Below are positions 54,088 to 64,000 of a DNA stretch of 64,000 nucleotides, in pieces. Location: NCBI GenBank assembly GCA_944548615.1, contig OX155974.1, forward strand, positions 3,596,001 through 3,660,000, in the 5' to 3' direction. Source of the DNA: Micropterix aruncella (taxonomy: Eukaryota > Arthropoda > Insecta > Lepidoptera > Micropterigidae). The notes under the pieces are model-generated. The model did not search any database. It was not told where the DNA came from and saw nothing but the letters and a program-made list of their open reading frames with translations. Positions within the stretch are counted from its first letter, which is position 1. Each line of letters starts with the position of its first letter. The position numbers and the translations under genes are program-made.

Positions 54088-55246
54088 AAAAGAAGTGGGT
54101 TGCCATTACTTACCAATTTTATTATAGGCCAAAATAGCGAGGTGTCAACGGTACGATTGTCATCGTTATAATATGTAATTAATCGTACCAAGTTTAGGCG
54201 TCGATAAGACAATAATATTAACCCTTGGTGTTGCGACGCCGTCAGTAGCGACGTCGCCGGCCGTAAAATAGATGATTTACGGCCGCTATGAGGGTGCCCG
54301 ATGAAACCTAAGACATTTGCAGAAAAATCATTTTTTACGAGAAAAATGGCAAAATTGCCTCGGGTTACTTTTATAGACATCGCAGGCGTCGCTTCGAGCG
54401 GATCGAGCGAGCGAGAAAGCCTACGGCCGCCCGCTCCCACACGGAGATCGAGCGAGCGAGACTCCCTACGACCGCCCGCTCTAACATAGCTAGGAGACGA
54501 ACTTTGGTTCCGAAAACGGACAGTTTTGAACTCGTCAAACCGAAAATGAAAGCGGGTAATACTGCCCGAAACAGTCGTATAAGAGTCGAGGTATAAGCAT
54601 ACAGCACCCCTCTTACGACCTGCCGTGAAAATTCACGTGTTTACAGAAAGAAACCGTGAAACACGAGAGAAAACACGTGGTATTTTCTACTCCCAAAAAT
54701 AGTGAAAAACTGTTGAATGGGAGTAGAAAACAAGGCACCATCACCACCGACCACCGGCAAGTAAACAGAAACACAGGAATCATCGATTCAAGTTTAAGTG
54801 GCCGGGAAACTGCCCTCAGCCGATTATGAAGACACTCGCAGACACGAAAATAACGGGAACGTATACGTGAGGTACCGGGTCAGACTCTGATGATGTTTGG
54901 AACCCGAAGAATCCACTCCAAGGAAAAGGATGGGTTTTTAGCCATTCTCTGATTGGTTGGTTGCCGACCAATCAGGAATGCGCTCTAACGAGCCAGTAGC
55001 TGCCAACCAGAAACTGTTGGTCGGCCCTGGAGTCTGGACAAACAGCGTACCGTAACGGCTTTTAGAGGGGAGGAGATAGCTTTTCTCCTAGGAGAGTGCG
55101 AGAGGTCGATAGAAAATGGAAAATCCCCACCTTTCACGGAAAGTTGTCCGCGGCGTGTCATTGGTGGACACGAAAGCAGGTGCACAGCAGGTGCACGGCA
55201 AGAACCGCGGAAGTGAGTACAAATATAGGCCCACAGGCCATATCAA
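54088..55246. other. No gene; candidate TTAA end and an inverted repeat
   Basis: TTAACCCTTGGTGTTGCGACG at 54209 resembles the TTAA-element ends at 13681 and 14065. CTACTCCCA...TGGGAGTAG (54688-54730) is a small hairpin. CGAGCGAGCGAGA is repeated at 54402 and 54451. GC content rises toward the LINE. Confidence 0.4.
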
Positions 55247-55497
55247 ATCACATTCAGTGCCCGGCGTCCGTCTCGAACGGTCGCCTGCTCCGCTCCGCCG
55301 CCCGCGCTGAATATAGCCGCTACGAGTTCTCGCTGTGCAGCTTTGCTCCAGCCTGTTCTTGTATTCTCCGTGCCGTCGAGTGAATCTCCAGTTCACCTAA
55401 GCGACCAGTTCGTGCGCGTAATTAGTAGAAATACGAGTTTTGTGTACGAGCTGTGGACTTTTATATTTTTTTTACTTTATAAGTGAACATATCGGAA

Positions 55498-57072
55498 ATG
55501 CAGTCTTTCGTCGACGCTGCTGAAGATACCATGGCCTATAGCTCACCTGTAGCTAGAGGTCGAGATATGCCGCTGCTACTACCTGCCACTCCAAAGAAAC
55601 GCGAAAGAGAGCCCGCGTCACCCGACACCGAGCTAGAAAGGGATTCGCAGCGCCGTCGGGCCGGCTCGTTTGGAGCCGACGGCTGCGAAGCCCTCCTGAC
55701 GCCGCCGCCTTCGGACAACGAGGATGCGCGCGGCGAGCAGGCGAGCGGGCTGTCCTATGCTGAATTAGCGGCTAGGAAGAGCCCCTCGCCGCTGCCGCGC
55801 TCACTGACACCTCCCACGCAGTCATCCCAGCCACCGAAGCCGACGCCACGTCCACAGCCCATTATAGTGGAGAAGCTGGACAACTTGACCGTCCACCTAA
55901 ACACCCTTCACGCAAGGCTGGGGAGAGCGCCTATCGTGGGGCCAATAAGTGGAGGTTTACGGTTTCGCCCGGCGGACGACGCTGAATACCGCGTCGTACA
56001 GGACTACCTGCACTCCCTCGGCAATATCGCGTGGCACTCCTACACCGCGCCGGCTGAGAAGGATGCCAAAATTGCAATACGTGGCCTCCCGGAATCGACA
56101 ACGTCCGAAGAGGTCATCTCGGGTCTAGCCGCCCATGGCTTTGAGGCCACATACGTCAAGATGATCCACGGGGGGCGGCGACCCCTTTTTCATGTCGTCC
56201 TCCGGAAGACAGATCGCTGGCGCGAGGTGTTCCAGCTCCCGGTCCTACACCACATAAAGGTCACAGTGGAGTCCTGGAGGGGACGAAAGGGCCCCAAACA
56301 GTGCCACCGATGCCAGCGATTCCGCCACAGCAGCCACAACTGTCACCGGCCGCAAGTCTGTGTCTGCTGCGGCGAGGAGCATGCAGCCAAAAACTGTCCG
56401 AGACCAAAGACAGTCAAAGCAACATGCGGCAACTGCGGGGCGGATCACCCCGCAAACAACAGGAGGTGCCCTGCGTTCATGGCAGAAATCCGCCAGACAA
56501 CGAGGCAGCAGCAAGGTGCTCCGCGAGCGGCGGCTGCTGCCCCTCAAGCAGAGCCGCGAACCGCTGCCCCGCGCGCCCCGCGCGCCCAGCGCTCCCAGAC
56601 CGCCCCAGCCCCGGAACAGACTCAGTCTCCACGGGCTTCGCCGCGGAAACCGGCAAAACCACAGGCTATGCCTCAGCCTCCCCCCGCTCCACAGCTACAG
56701 AAACAAAAACCGGCGGCGAGCCGGGAGGCTCCCCTTTCGTGGAGGCAGAAGCCGGCACCGTCGACCGCTTGTCAGCAGCCAGCTACTGCAAAGAAGTCAA
56801 ATCGGCAGCGCTCGAAGTGGCCGACGAGAACGCCTCCACAGGAGACGAAGCTGGTCGAGAAGGCGACCCCCCCAACACACCGACCCCAGCCCCAACAGCC
56901 CAGCCAAGAGGCTGTAAACGTAACGGTGGTAGACCTGCTGTCGCTGGTAAGCGAGCTACTTGCCAACCCGGCGGAAGCAGGCTCCATCGTAGCGCGCACC
57001 CTACAGCGCCTACTGGGGCCGTCGTCCGCCCTACAGTGCACAGCCATGCCTCCTGCATCGGCAGGCCACTAA
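55498..57072 (+). CDS. Jockey-type ORF1 (gag-like nucleic-acid-binding protein)
   Basis: 524 codons from ATG 55498. The N-terminus is low-complexity, acidic and Pro-rich. A central PRE_C2HC-like fold lies at residues about 125-255 (IAIRGLPESTTSEEVISGL, FHVVLRKTDRWREVFQLP). Three zinc knuckles follow at about 262-325 (CHRCQRFRHSSHNC, CVCCGEEHAAKNC, CGNCGADHPANNRRC), then a long Ala/Pro/Gln-rich tail. Such proteins package LINE RNA in an RNP. The frame is intact. It overlaps the start of ORF2 in another frame. Confidence 0.85.
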   Translation: MQSFVDAAEDTMAYSSPVARGRDMPLLLPATPKKREREPASPDTELERDSQRRRAGSFGADGCEALLTPPPSDNEDARGEQASGLSYAELAARKSPSPLPRSLTPPTQSSQPPKPTPRPQPIIVEKLDNLTVHLNTLHARLGRAPIVGPISGGLRFRPADDAEYRVVQDYLHSLGNIAWHSYTAPAEKDAKIAIRGLPESTTSEEVISGLAAHGFEATYVKMIHGGRRPLFHVVLRKTDRWREVFQLPVLHHIKVTVESWRGRKGPKQCHRCQRFRHSSHNCHRPQVCVCCGEEHAAKNCPRPKTVKATCGNCGADHPANNRRCPAFMAEIRQTTRQQQGAPRAAAAAPQAEPRTAAPRAPRAQRSQTAPAPEQTQSPRASPRKPAKPQAMPQPPPAPQLQKQKPAASREAPLSWRQKPAPSTACQQPATAKKSNRQRSKWPTRTPPQETKLVEKATPPTHRPQPQQPSQEAVNVTVVDLLSLVSELLANPAEAGSIVARTLQRLLGPSSALQCTAMPPASAGH

Positions 57073-59731
57073 GAATAGTGCATTGGAATGCGGATGGCAT
57101 CAAAAGCAAGCTTTCGTCGGTGCGAGCCTTCCTGCAGGAACAGCAGGTCGACGTCCTCCTCGTATCGGAGACAAAGCTCCTGAAATTCGTCTCGGTGCGC
57201 ATACCCAACTACATCGCGTACCGGACGGACAACGTGACGACAGAAGGTCGCGCGTACAGGGGCACCGCCGTCTTCGTGAGGAGGACGATGCTCCACCAAC
57301 AAATCGACGTGCCGCAGCTAGACTCGCTGTACGCAACGGGAATTCAGCTAAGAGCAGGCGGAGTAGACTTGCGTATTTTTGCAGTCTACAAACCGACCAG
57401 CAACCGACTGGAGACTGGCGACATCGACAAACTCCTACACCCGACGATACCTACGATCGTAGCCGGCGACCTGAACAGCAAGCATCCGGCGTGGAACTCG
57501 ACGCGCGCCAACGTCGATGGCGCGCAATTGCTTAACCACGCCGAGAAAAGAGGCTTCACGGTCGCCGGACCGGAACAACACACACGTGTTCCGAGCACGC
57601 CAACCCACTCGTCAGAGGTACTCGATGTCGCCCTCCTGCACAACGTGACATTTCCCTACGTGCAGGAAGTCATTTATGAGCTACAGTCGGATCACCTGCC
57701 GGTTCTCTTATAGCTACAAACCGACGTTGCTACAGCGAGTCACTATAGAGAGAGCCGCCGTATTGACTGGACACGTTACGAAAAGCTGCTTGGTAAGGCA
57801 ATCCTAGACTATAAGACACCGGTCACCATCGGAGATATCGAGAGCCGGGTGTCCAACCTTCAGGAGGCCATCAAGACCGCGCTGGAAGCCAGCTCCTCGA
57901 CGATAGAGGCGAAAGCGACACGTCCCCGCCTCCCGCAACGACTGCGAGACAAGCTGCGGGAGAAGCGGCGCTTGCATCGCTTCTGGGCCGAAAATCGGTG
58001 TCCGGAAGCTAAGCGCCGCTTAAACAAAGCGAACGCTAGCTTGCAGGAGGAACTGCAGACGTACGCGGCCGAGTCGTGGGAGGAATTCCTCGACTCGATA
58101 GGCGACGACATGCCATCTATATACAGGCTGAATCGTCGCCTGCTGAGTACGGCTGAACCAGCGCGGCCACTACTGGATTCGACCGGGAACCTCCACTATG
58201 TCACCGACGACAGAGCGACTCTCTTCGCGGACCACCTGGAGAAGACCTTCGTCCCACACGACATAGAAGACCAGGAGCACTCCAAAGTGGTCCACGAGCA
58301 CCTAGCTGCGGAGGAGGAGTCGCCACCGGAGCTCGGCAGTGAGATCCCGCCGATAACTCCGGCTGAGCTCAAGCGTCGAATCCAGCAACTCAAGCTGAAG
58401 AAGGCACCCGGCCCCGACGGCATCAGTAGCGGCGCACTAAAGAGGCTTCCGCGTCGCCAGCTGCCGGCCCTCGCAGGGCTGCTAAACTCCTGCATCAGAC
58501 TCGGTCATTTTCCAGAGAAGTGGAAGACGGCTAAGGTGATAATGCTGCCGAAACCTCGCAAAGACCTGCGGCAACCGGGCAACTACCGCCCGATCTCGCT
58601 GTTGCCTACCCTCGCGAAGGTCTTCGAGCGATGCGTGCTGGCGCGACTAACGCCGCACCTCGCCCCGCGCAACGAGCAGTATGGATTCCGTACGGGCCAC
58701 TCGACTACCCTGCAACTCACGCGGGTAGTACATCGCCTGACGGAATCCTACAATAAGCACCAGCACACGGCAGCCGTCTTCCTGGACGTCGAAAAGGCGT
58801 TCGACCGAGTCTGGCACGAGGGCCTCCGCTAAAAGCTGGCGACACAGACCACGGCACTGCGCCTGCTCCGAAACGTGGTGGCTTCCTTCCTCTCCGGAAG
58901 AGGGTTCTTCGTCGCGGTGGAGGGCGAGCAGTCCACAATTCGTCCCATCGCGGCGGGAGTCCCGCAGGGAAGCTGCCTATCGCCGGCGCTCTACGGTGTC
59001 TACACATAAATGACATACCGCTCAGCGCCGGCGCGGAGCTGGCGCTATTCGCGGATGACGCGATGTACATGGCAACTTCAATTAACATCAAGGTCGCGGC
59101 CAAGAAACTGCAGCAGCAACTAGACCTTATGCCAGAATGGCTAAGGAAATGGCGGATTGTCGTTAACGCGGCTAAGTCCGAAGCGATCATCACCGGCTCA
59201 CTCAAAGTTTACCTGGAACCGGTGAAACTCGGCGGAACCCCGGTACCGTGGAAGAACACGGTCAAGTACCTCGGGGTGCACATCGACCGTCACCTTAACT
59301 TTGCGCACCACGCGAAAGCAACAATTGCCGCTTCGAAATCCGCCTTCTACGCGCTGCTGCCCGTTCTCCGTTCGGCCGCGATCCCGGAGAAGACACGACT
59401 GCTGATGCTGAAGATGTACGTGAGGACGAAACTCACGTACGCGGCACCGGCCTGGTACCACCTCATCTCGGCATCGCAGCGGAGTAACATCCAGCGAGTG
59501 CTGAACGTGGGGCTAAGAAAAGTGTCGGGAGCCCCTTGGTACGTCCGTAACGCGACTCTGGAACGCGATTTTAGCGAAACAGAGTCCGTGGAGGAACACG
59601 TAAAGCGCCTCGCGCGCGCTATGTACCGCAAGGCCGACACCTCGCCTCACGAGCACATCCGCCAGCTTGCTCCGCTGCACACCAGGCCACCAGATGTCCG
59701 GAAGCCGTACCCGCGCAGTCTGCTTGATTAG
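57045..59731 (+). pseudogene. Jockey-type ORF2: APE endonuclease and reverse transcriptase, degenerate
   Basis: Endonuclease: RIVHWNADGIKSK (57070), VSETK, GDLNSKHPAW, SDHLPV. RT: APGPDGISSGALK, NYRPISLLPTLAKVFE, VFLDVEKAFDRVWHEGL, AAGVPQGSCLSPALY, ALFADDAMYMA, then the thumb and tail to 59731. Lesions: TAG at 57711 directly after the endonuclease, TAA at 58830 between the two RT aspartate motifs, and a one-base shift at about 59006 just before FADD. It has no RNase H, as usual for Jockey. Inactive as it stands. No ATG opens this frame near the ORF1 stop, so reinitiation or frameshift is a possibility. Confidence 0.85.
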
Positions 59732-59993
59732 CGGACCACCAGCGCGGGTATCGTAGCACAGCAGCCTAGCCACAGAAGATGCCAGTACCCACTCCCGTCA
59801 CAATCCATCACGATAAGGTGCCTAAGCACCTAAAAATGAGTCCTGCCACAGGGCACAAAGCCCTGTGACGCCATATCCAGAAAGCCGGGCCAATGGGCCC
59901 GGCTCACGTGAAACCCCACGAAAAGGCAAAATGCCTAGTGGAAAATGTCACGCGCCTCTAGCAAGGCCCGTCGACAGATATTTGATTTGATTT
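59732..59993 (+). other. Jockey-type LINE 3' UTR
   Basis: GC-rich with a short hairpin CCGGGCCAATGGGCCCGG (59885-59903) and a TTTGA-repeat tail. Confidence 0.6.
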
Positions 59994-61019
59994 GATATCA
60001 AATCAATCAGTGTCGTTCTGCTACCCGCGCCGCGCGGACGCGCTTCGCGCCGTCCGCGCTGGTCGTGTCCTGCAATTGCCGCCCCGGTCAGTAGGCCGCT
60101 TGCGCGGCAACGTGAGTGGACACTGGCTAGTTGCCGCCGCCGGTCTACGTCTTTTCCTCTCAACGCCGCCCCGCGTCGAACCAGCATCGCGAGTAGGCCG
60201 AACTCCGTGTCCCAGCTGTCGTCGCTTCTCAAGCCCTGGCCCGCGTGATCAGTAGCCGCGTGCGCTGCATCCTACCCGTCCCGGTCCCGGCCCATCCCGC
60301 GCCGCACGCCGCCGACCCAGCTGATCGATGTGTCTTCAAGCCCCAGCACCCCGCGACGCATCGGTAGCGCGATTTGGCCGCAATCGTGCCGACCAGCTGA
60401 TCGTCGCGTCTCAAGCCCTTGGCCCGTGGCTCAGTAAGCGGAGGACGTGGGTACTCCGCGGAATCAGCGGCCGCGTCTGCCGGCGCCCAGCTGATCGCCG
60501 CGTCTACACAAGACACCTGTTCAACTACGTGAGTAGCCTAAATGGAAGCCCGCTACCCTAGTAGCATACAAAAAAGCATGACCGGTCTGTGGGCCGGTCA
60601 CCTCTGACGCCCCAAATAAGCGCATCGCGTGTTGGGAAATGCCACTGGGTCCGCACAGAATGTGCTCACCCAGGAGGTAGATATTTACGACGGCATATCA
60701 AATCACTCGCTCTCTCAGTTCCACAGCTAACAGTCAACCGACTAGGAAGGAAGGAAGGAAGGAACCCCAACGACTACAAGGACCGCGCCTTGGAACCGCT
60801 CCGCTGCCCTTGCAGTCTGGAAGCCAGTCGCGAGCGGCTCTACTGCACCGTGCAGTATTGAGCGCGGTCCAAGTAAAGGACACTACGGTCGACGAGACGC
60901 TCTCTCCTATTCGGGGAGTTGAGTGTCGGTCCGAGTCGGGATTTACGGTCCGACTCGCGATTTACGGTCGACGGGGACGCTCTCTCCAGTCGTGGAGTTC
61001 GAGCGCCGGTCCAAGTTGG
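59994..61019. other. GC-rich unclassified sequence, perhaps 5' UTR of a second LINE
   Basis: Begins ATATCAAATCAATCAGTG right after the LINE tail, resembling the start at 55247, and a third such motif CATATCAAATCACTC lies at 60693. A roughly 65-bp tandem duplication (GGTCGACG.GACGCTCTCTCC) lies at 60888-61015. Open frames here are in all phases and lack homology. Confidence 0.4.
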
Positions 61020-61370
61020 GACCTACGGAGAGTCGGGTCCACGCGGCGCACACGCGGTCAGACGGCGCACACAGGCGCAGTCGGACGCACGCGGGCGCAG
61101 ACGGGCGCACAAAGGCGCAGTCGGACTCACGCGGTCGCAGACGGGCGCACATAGGTGCAGTCAGGCGAACGCGGCACAGGCGAACGCGGCACAGGCGGAC
61201 GCAGCACAGACGGGCGCACTCAGGCGCAGTCAGGCGGACGCAGCCCAGACGAGCGCACCCAGGCGCAGTCAGGCACACGCAGACGCACACGGGCGTACTC
61301 AGGCGCACTCAGGCGCATTCAGGAGCACGCAGGCGCACAGAGACGCCGCTCGACAACAGACCACTAGAGA
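61020..61370. repeat. Degenerate GC-rich minisatellite
   Basis: Units of about 10-12 bp built on GGCGCA(C/G) with GTCAGGC/GACGGGC variation (e.g. CGCAGTCAGGC, GCGCAGACGGGC) run for about 350 bp. All six frames stay partly open because of the composition. Confidence 0.85.
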
Positions 61371-61875
61371 TCTTGTTCGACCCGCTGCCCGGGAAGAACA
61401 GGATAGAGACATTTAGATTATAAGATTTATTGTATTCTATGTACGTAGGTTACATTTTACTGTACAATAAAGATCGTTATAATATTGTGTATGTACCTAG
61501 GTTAATTGTTATATACTTATGTCTGATTCCATTGTAAAACTATATACTTGTTATGTATACTGTTGTGAAATGTATGTACCTTGTATCTAAGCTACGATGT
61601 TCCTAGACTCAAAAACATTAACGAAAAATAATACGCCGTGTTGGCACTTGTGAGTGGAAGGTGTGTTTTATTGGTGCAGGGGACGGGGAGTAAAACGGTG
61701 GTAATAGAGACAGACTGAGGCGTATCGAGGCTTGCAGCAGGTGTCGTGGCCGCCCGTTACGGGGCAAGCGGCGACCAAGCGGTGGACCTCTTTTTACAGT
61801 CCTGGGTCCACACAGCGCTGGGTCGGTCCGCGCCACAGGGCACTGCATATGTTGAGCAACGGGCGCAACACTTGG
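61371..61875. other. Unassigned; 3'-UTR-like tract
   Basis: Sudden switch to AT-rich sequence with AATAAAG at 61466. 61620-61860 is a GC-richer block with no recognised coding. No gene can be supported. Confidence 0.35.
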
Positions 61876-62184
61876 AGTAAATGGGTATTTTCATGGATGC
61901 ATCTGTCTCTTTTGCAGGATTTTCGGCGACATCGACGGCGCTCGACTTAAAGTACTATAACTACGAAACTACTACACCAATCATAAAAAGAACAACTGCA
62001 CAATGATTGCATTGAAATTTCGAATATAGAATATTGAAATATCATTTTGTAAAACAATTAGATAATTATGAATAAATATGAGAATGTCAAAGAAGTGAAA
62101 AAAACGCGCGACCAGATTTGGTCGACTCATACTCAACGGATAATTGTTTCGCGACCAGATTTGGTTGACTCATACTCAACGGGA
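61876..62184. mobile_element. piggyBac-type MITE, second copy
   Basis: About 90% similar to 13685-13990, including CTTGGAGTAAATGG, CATGGATGCATCTGTC and the duplicated 3' block CCAGATTTGGT.GACTCATACTCAACGG. The TTAA sites are not preserved at either side, so it is older or was moved secondarily. Confidence 0.8.
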
Positions 62185-62471
62185 ATAAACAAGATGACCT
62201 ATTTCTCGCCACAGCTTGACAGCTTGATCAAAGACTTTTTAGTTGGTTATTATTTTTGTCAAAAATTGCTAGAACCTCAAAAATGTAGCCAGGCAATACA
62301 AATAAAAAAACGGTTGTCACTCCAAAACTTCCCCGGTAAGATGATAACCAATCAATATCCAATCCCCTCCCCCCTCCCTTATCCCCTCTCTAACCCTTAC
62401 CTTGCCCACCCACCCCAAAACAACCCCAACCCGCCAACTCCCTCGCCTTCCCCCATAGGGATTGTGTCAAG
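62185..62471. other. Unassigned; C-rich tract
   Basis: CCCCTCCCCCCTCCC-type low-complexity sequence at 62365-62455. No gene. Confidence 0.4.
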
Positions 62472-63003
62472 CAGTGGAGTAACTAAGCCGGTGCAGACGG
62501 TGCGGCGCACCAGGGACTACGTTAGTTCGGGGCCAAAATAGAACTTCCACCTACTTTCCACCCAACTCTGCTAGGAAGCTAAGAAAGCAGAAAAAATAGA
62601 TGTCTCAAATCAAGACGAAAACCTTTCTATAAATATGTGTATTCATATTTTTTATAATACATTGAGTTGTTAATTTAAATAATAGGTACACACAAATTGG
62701 TACAATTGTAATAATATTATATTGGTATTTTTATTTTTACCAGTTTAACACTTCGCAGCTTTACATAAAATAAAGTAATAAACGCTGAAATTGTTCCGCA
62801 ATATGGTCGAGCAAATACCCCCCCTCCCCTCCTTCCCCTCAAACGAATACGCCGATTTATAATGTATTTTCAGTATAAATATGTAATGTGGCTAGGTATA
62901 CAATAATTACACCCTATATGCCAAAATGAATATAAGTAAGTAGGGGGAGGGGCCTTTTGTTAAATATTCCACCGGGGCCCAGTTTTTTTTAGTTAGGCCA
63001 CTG
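62472..63003. mobile_element. hAT-type MITE, 532 bp, with target duplication
   Basis: Ends CAGTGGAGTAACTAAG and TTTAGTTAGGCCACTG (inverted, about 13 of 16 matching). The flanking 8-bp duplication GTGTCAAG is perfect (62464-62471, 63004-63011). The interior has G/C-rich blocks near both ends and no ORF. Confidence 0.92.
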
Positions 63004-63011
63004 GTGTCAAG

Positions 63012-63500
63012 TGACTATGATAGCAAAAGTAGTATGTACACTACTGTGAAAAAGTCTTCGAACAGTTACCCACAAAATAAACGAGGCGTCGTATTTTTGA
63101 AAGTAACTAAGTGAGCCCATTCCTTTTTTTTGTCGGGCTTGTTCATTCATCGGAGGAGTCATAAAACTTTATTAGACATTTCTGCAACCTACCTGGGTTG
63201 GGAAACAATTAGAAGAGTGGACAATGGTTATATTTTCACAAAATGCCGTTCTCGTCTTTACCTGAAGAAGGGGTTGTATTTAATACCAATGTTATTTTTG
63301 AGTAGTTGCATATTGAGCACGTCGCAAAACGGTTATTGTGAAATGGTTTTTGATTCTCTCTGCGAATATAAAAAATATATAATTCGAAATTCAGTCGTTT
63401 AACCCTGCCGCGGAAAATTGTTTATATAGCTGTTGACCTGTGAACTCTTCCAATATATTTTATTAAAATGATTAAAATTAGTGCAATGAATTGACAGAAA
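63012..63500. other. No gene recognised
   Basis: A 90-codon open stretch at 63130-63402 lacks recognisable motifs and could be chance. Confidence 0.35.
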
Positions 63501-63519
63501 AATATTATTCACCATAAAG

Positions 63520-64000
63520 AAGGACATTCAGTGCGAAAAATCCAACAACTGTACTGCTTTAGTAATTCATGTACCCATCTGAATACAGTCTCTCATGAAT
63601 TCTGACCAAGGGTCCAACCCCATTCACCGATAAATACCCCTAAACCATAACAGAACCTCCCCCGTGCTTAACTGTTGCAGCTAAACACTTGTCTTTATAT
63701 TGTTCTCCGTGGCATCTGCGGACGAATTGGCGGCGATTAGATCTAAAAAAATTGAATTTGGACTTGTCTGTCCAGAGGACTCTTTTCCACTACCCATGGT
63801 CCAAGTTTTATGTTCTTGGGCAAATTTTAATCGTCTCTGACGATTATTCTTACGAAGTAATGGTTTTCGCTTGGTCACACACCCTCGAAGATTATTTTTC
63901 ATCAGGACTTTTCGAACCGCCGATGGGTCACCAAAACGCCGCAAGACTCATTAAGATCCTGGGCCAGATCACGGCTTGAGTTTTTTTTGACTTCAAGGAT
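63520..64000 (-). pseudogene. Tc1-type transposase fragment, runs off the window
   Basis: On the minus strand: a helix-turn-helix end (RRFGDPSAVRKVLMKNNLRG), KPLLRKNNRQRRLKFAQEH, a frame change near 63795, then WKRVLWTDKSKF (first catalytic Asp), RQFVRRCHGEQY and VKHGGGSVMV followed by a stop. The second and third acids (DNDPKH- and E-type motifs) are missing downstream. At least one frameshift and one stop. The N-terminus lies beyond 64000. Confidence 0.8.

Larger units (their letters stand above)
55247..59993 (+). mobile_element. Jockey-type LINE, near full length, GC-rich
   Basis: It contains a 5' UTR (from about 55247, CATATCAAATCACATTCAG), ORF1, ORF2 and a 3' UTR ending in TTTGA repeats (TATTTGATTTGATTTGAT, 59979-59996). 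GC content and codon use (GCC/CTG-rich) differ sharply from the AT-rich surroundings. The 5' boundary is approximate. Confidence 0.75.

Noticed and set aside
56245..57300. Long antisense and alternative frames over the Jockey-type ORF1/ORF2 junction
   Set aside because: They overlap an ORF with clear zinc knuckles; high GC keeps shadow frames open.
60919..61423. Two overlapping 165-codon frames rich in Arg/Ala/Gln/Thr
   Set aside because: Several frames on both strands are open here because of the GC-rich minisatellite; no domain or codon signal.
63130..63402. A 90-codon frame as a gene
   Set aside because: No recognisable motif, no splice context, and length within chance expectation.

Overview
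This is an AT-rich arthropod nuclear window, most likely from a moth or butterfly. The signs are spliced genes with GT-AG introns, short TTAGG (insect telomere-type) runs inside repeats, tRNA-derived SINEs, and dense non-LTR retrotransposons, mariner, hAT, piggyBac and PIF/Harbinger elements. Lepidoptera is an inference from the repeat types, not proven. No bacterial-style operon, CRISPR array, rRNA gene or free-standing tRNA gene was seen.

Host genes are few. (1) 7.5-7.9 kb, minus strand: two 3' exons of a p53-family gene (end of the DNA-binding domain and a tetramerisation-like exon). (2) 27.25-33.92 kb, minus strand: a complete three-exon gene (275 codons) for a LigB/DODA-type extradiol ring-cleavage dioxygenase, with a decayed tandem duplicate of its last exon at about 26.1-26.4 kb. 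(3) 48.0-49.2 kb, plus strand: a single-exon C2H2 zinc-finger gene whose eighth finger is out of frame.

The rest is nested mobile DNA. 0-6 kb: a composite LINE with RNase H, a restriction-like-endonuclease (RLE) LINE fragment, a CR1-like LINE inside a TA-flanked MITE (family M), and a mariner. 6.4-7.0 kb: a Tigger-like element. 8.4-12.9 kb: two LINEs in opposite orientation meeting at a shared A/T tail, one with an intact 973-codon ORF2. 13.2-24.0 kb: PIF/Harbinger territory, with one truncated copy and one 7.6-kb composite. The composite's transposase exons (+) and MADF-protein exons (-) interdigitate; it is broken by an inverted deletion copy of itself and by an RLE LINE. 24.7-30.5 kb: foldback-like elements with 15-bp-period minisatellite arms, one carrying a hAT insertion with a perfect 8-bp target duplication. 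31-46 kb: Penelope-like elements with GIY-YIG, RTE and CR1-like fragments, a hAT with 8-bp duplication, a long M element with an (AT)n tract, and a 646-bp noncoding repeat (RepX) with an 11-bp duplication. 50-54 kb: RepX, RLE LINE and foldback copies. 55.2-60 kb: a near full-length, GC-rich Jockey-type LINE (gag-like ORF1 intact, ORF2 with two stops and a frameshift). 60-64 kb: GC-rich unclassified sequence with a minisatellite, a piggyBac-type MITE, a hAT MITE and a Tc1 transposase remnant running off the window.

Because insertions are nested, several can be ordered in time, for example M, then the Harbinger duplication, then the RLE LINE; and the foldback element, then the hAT inside it.
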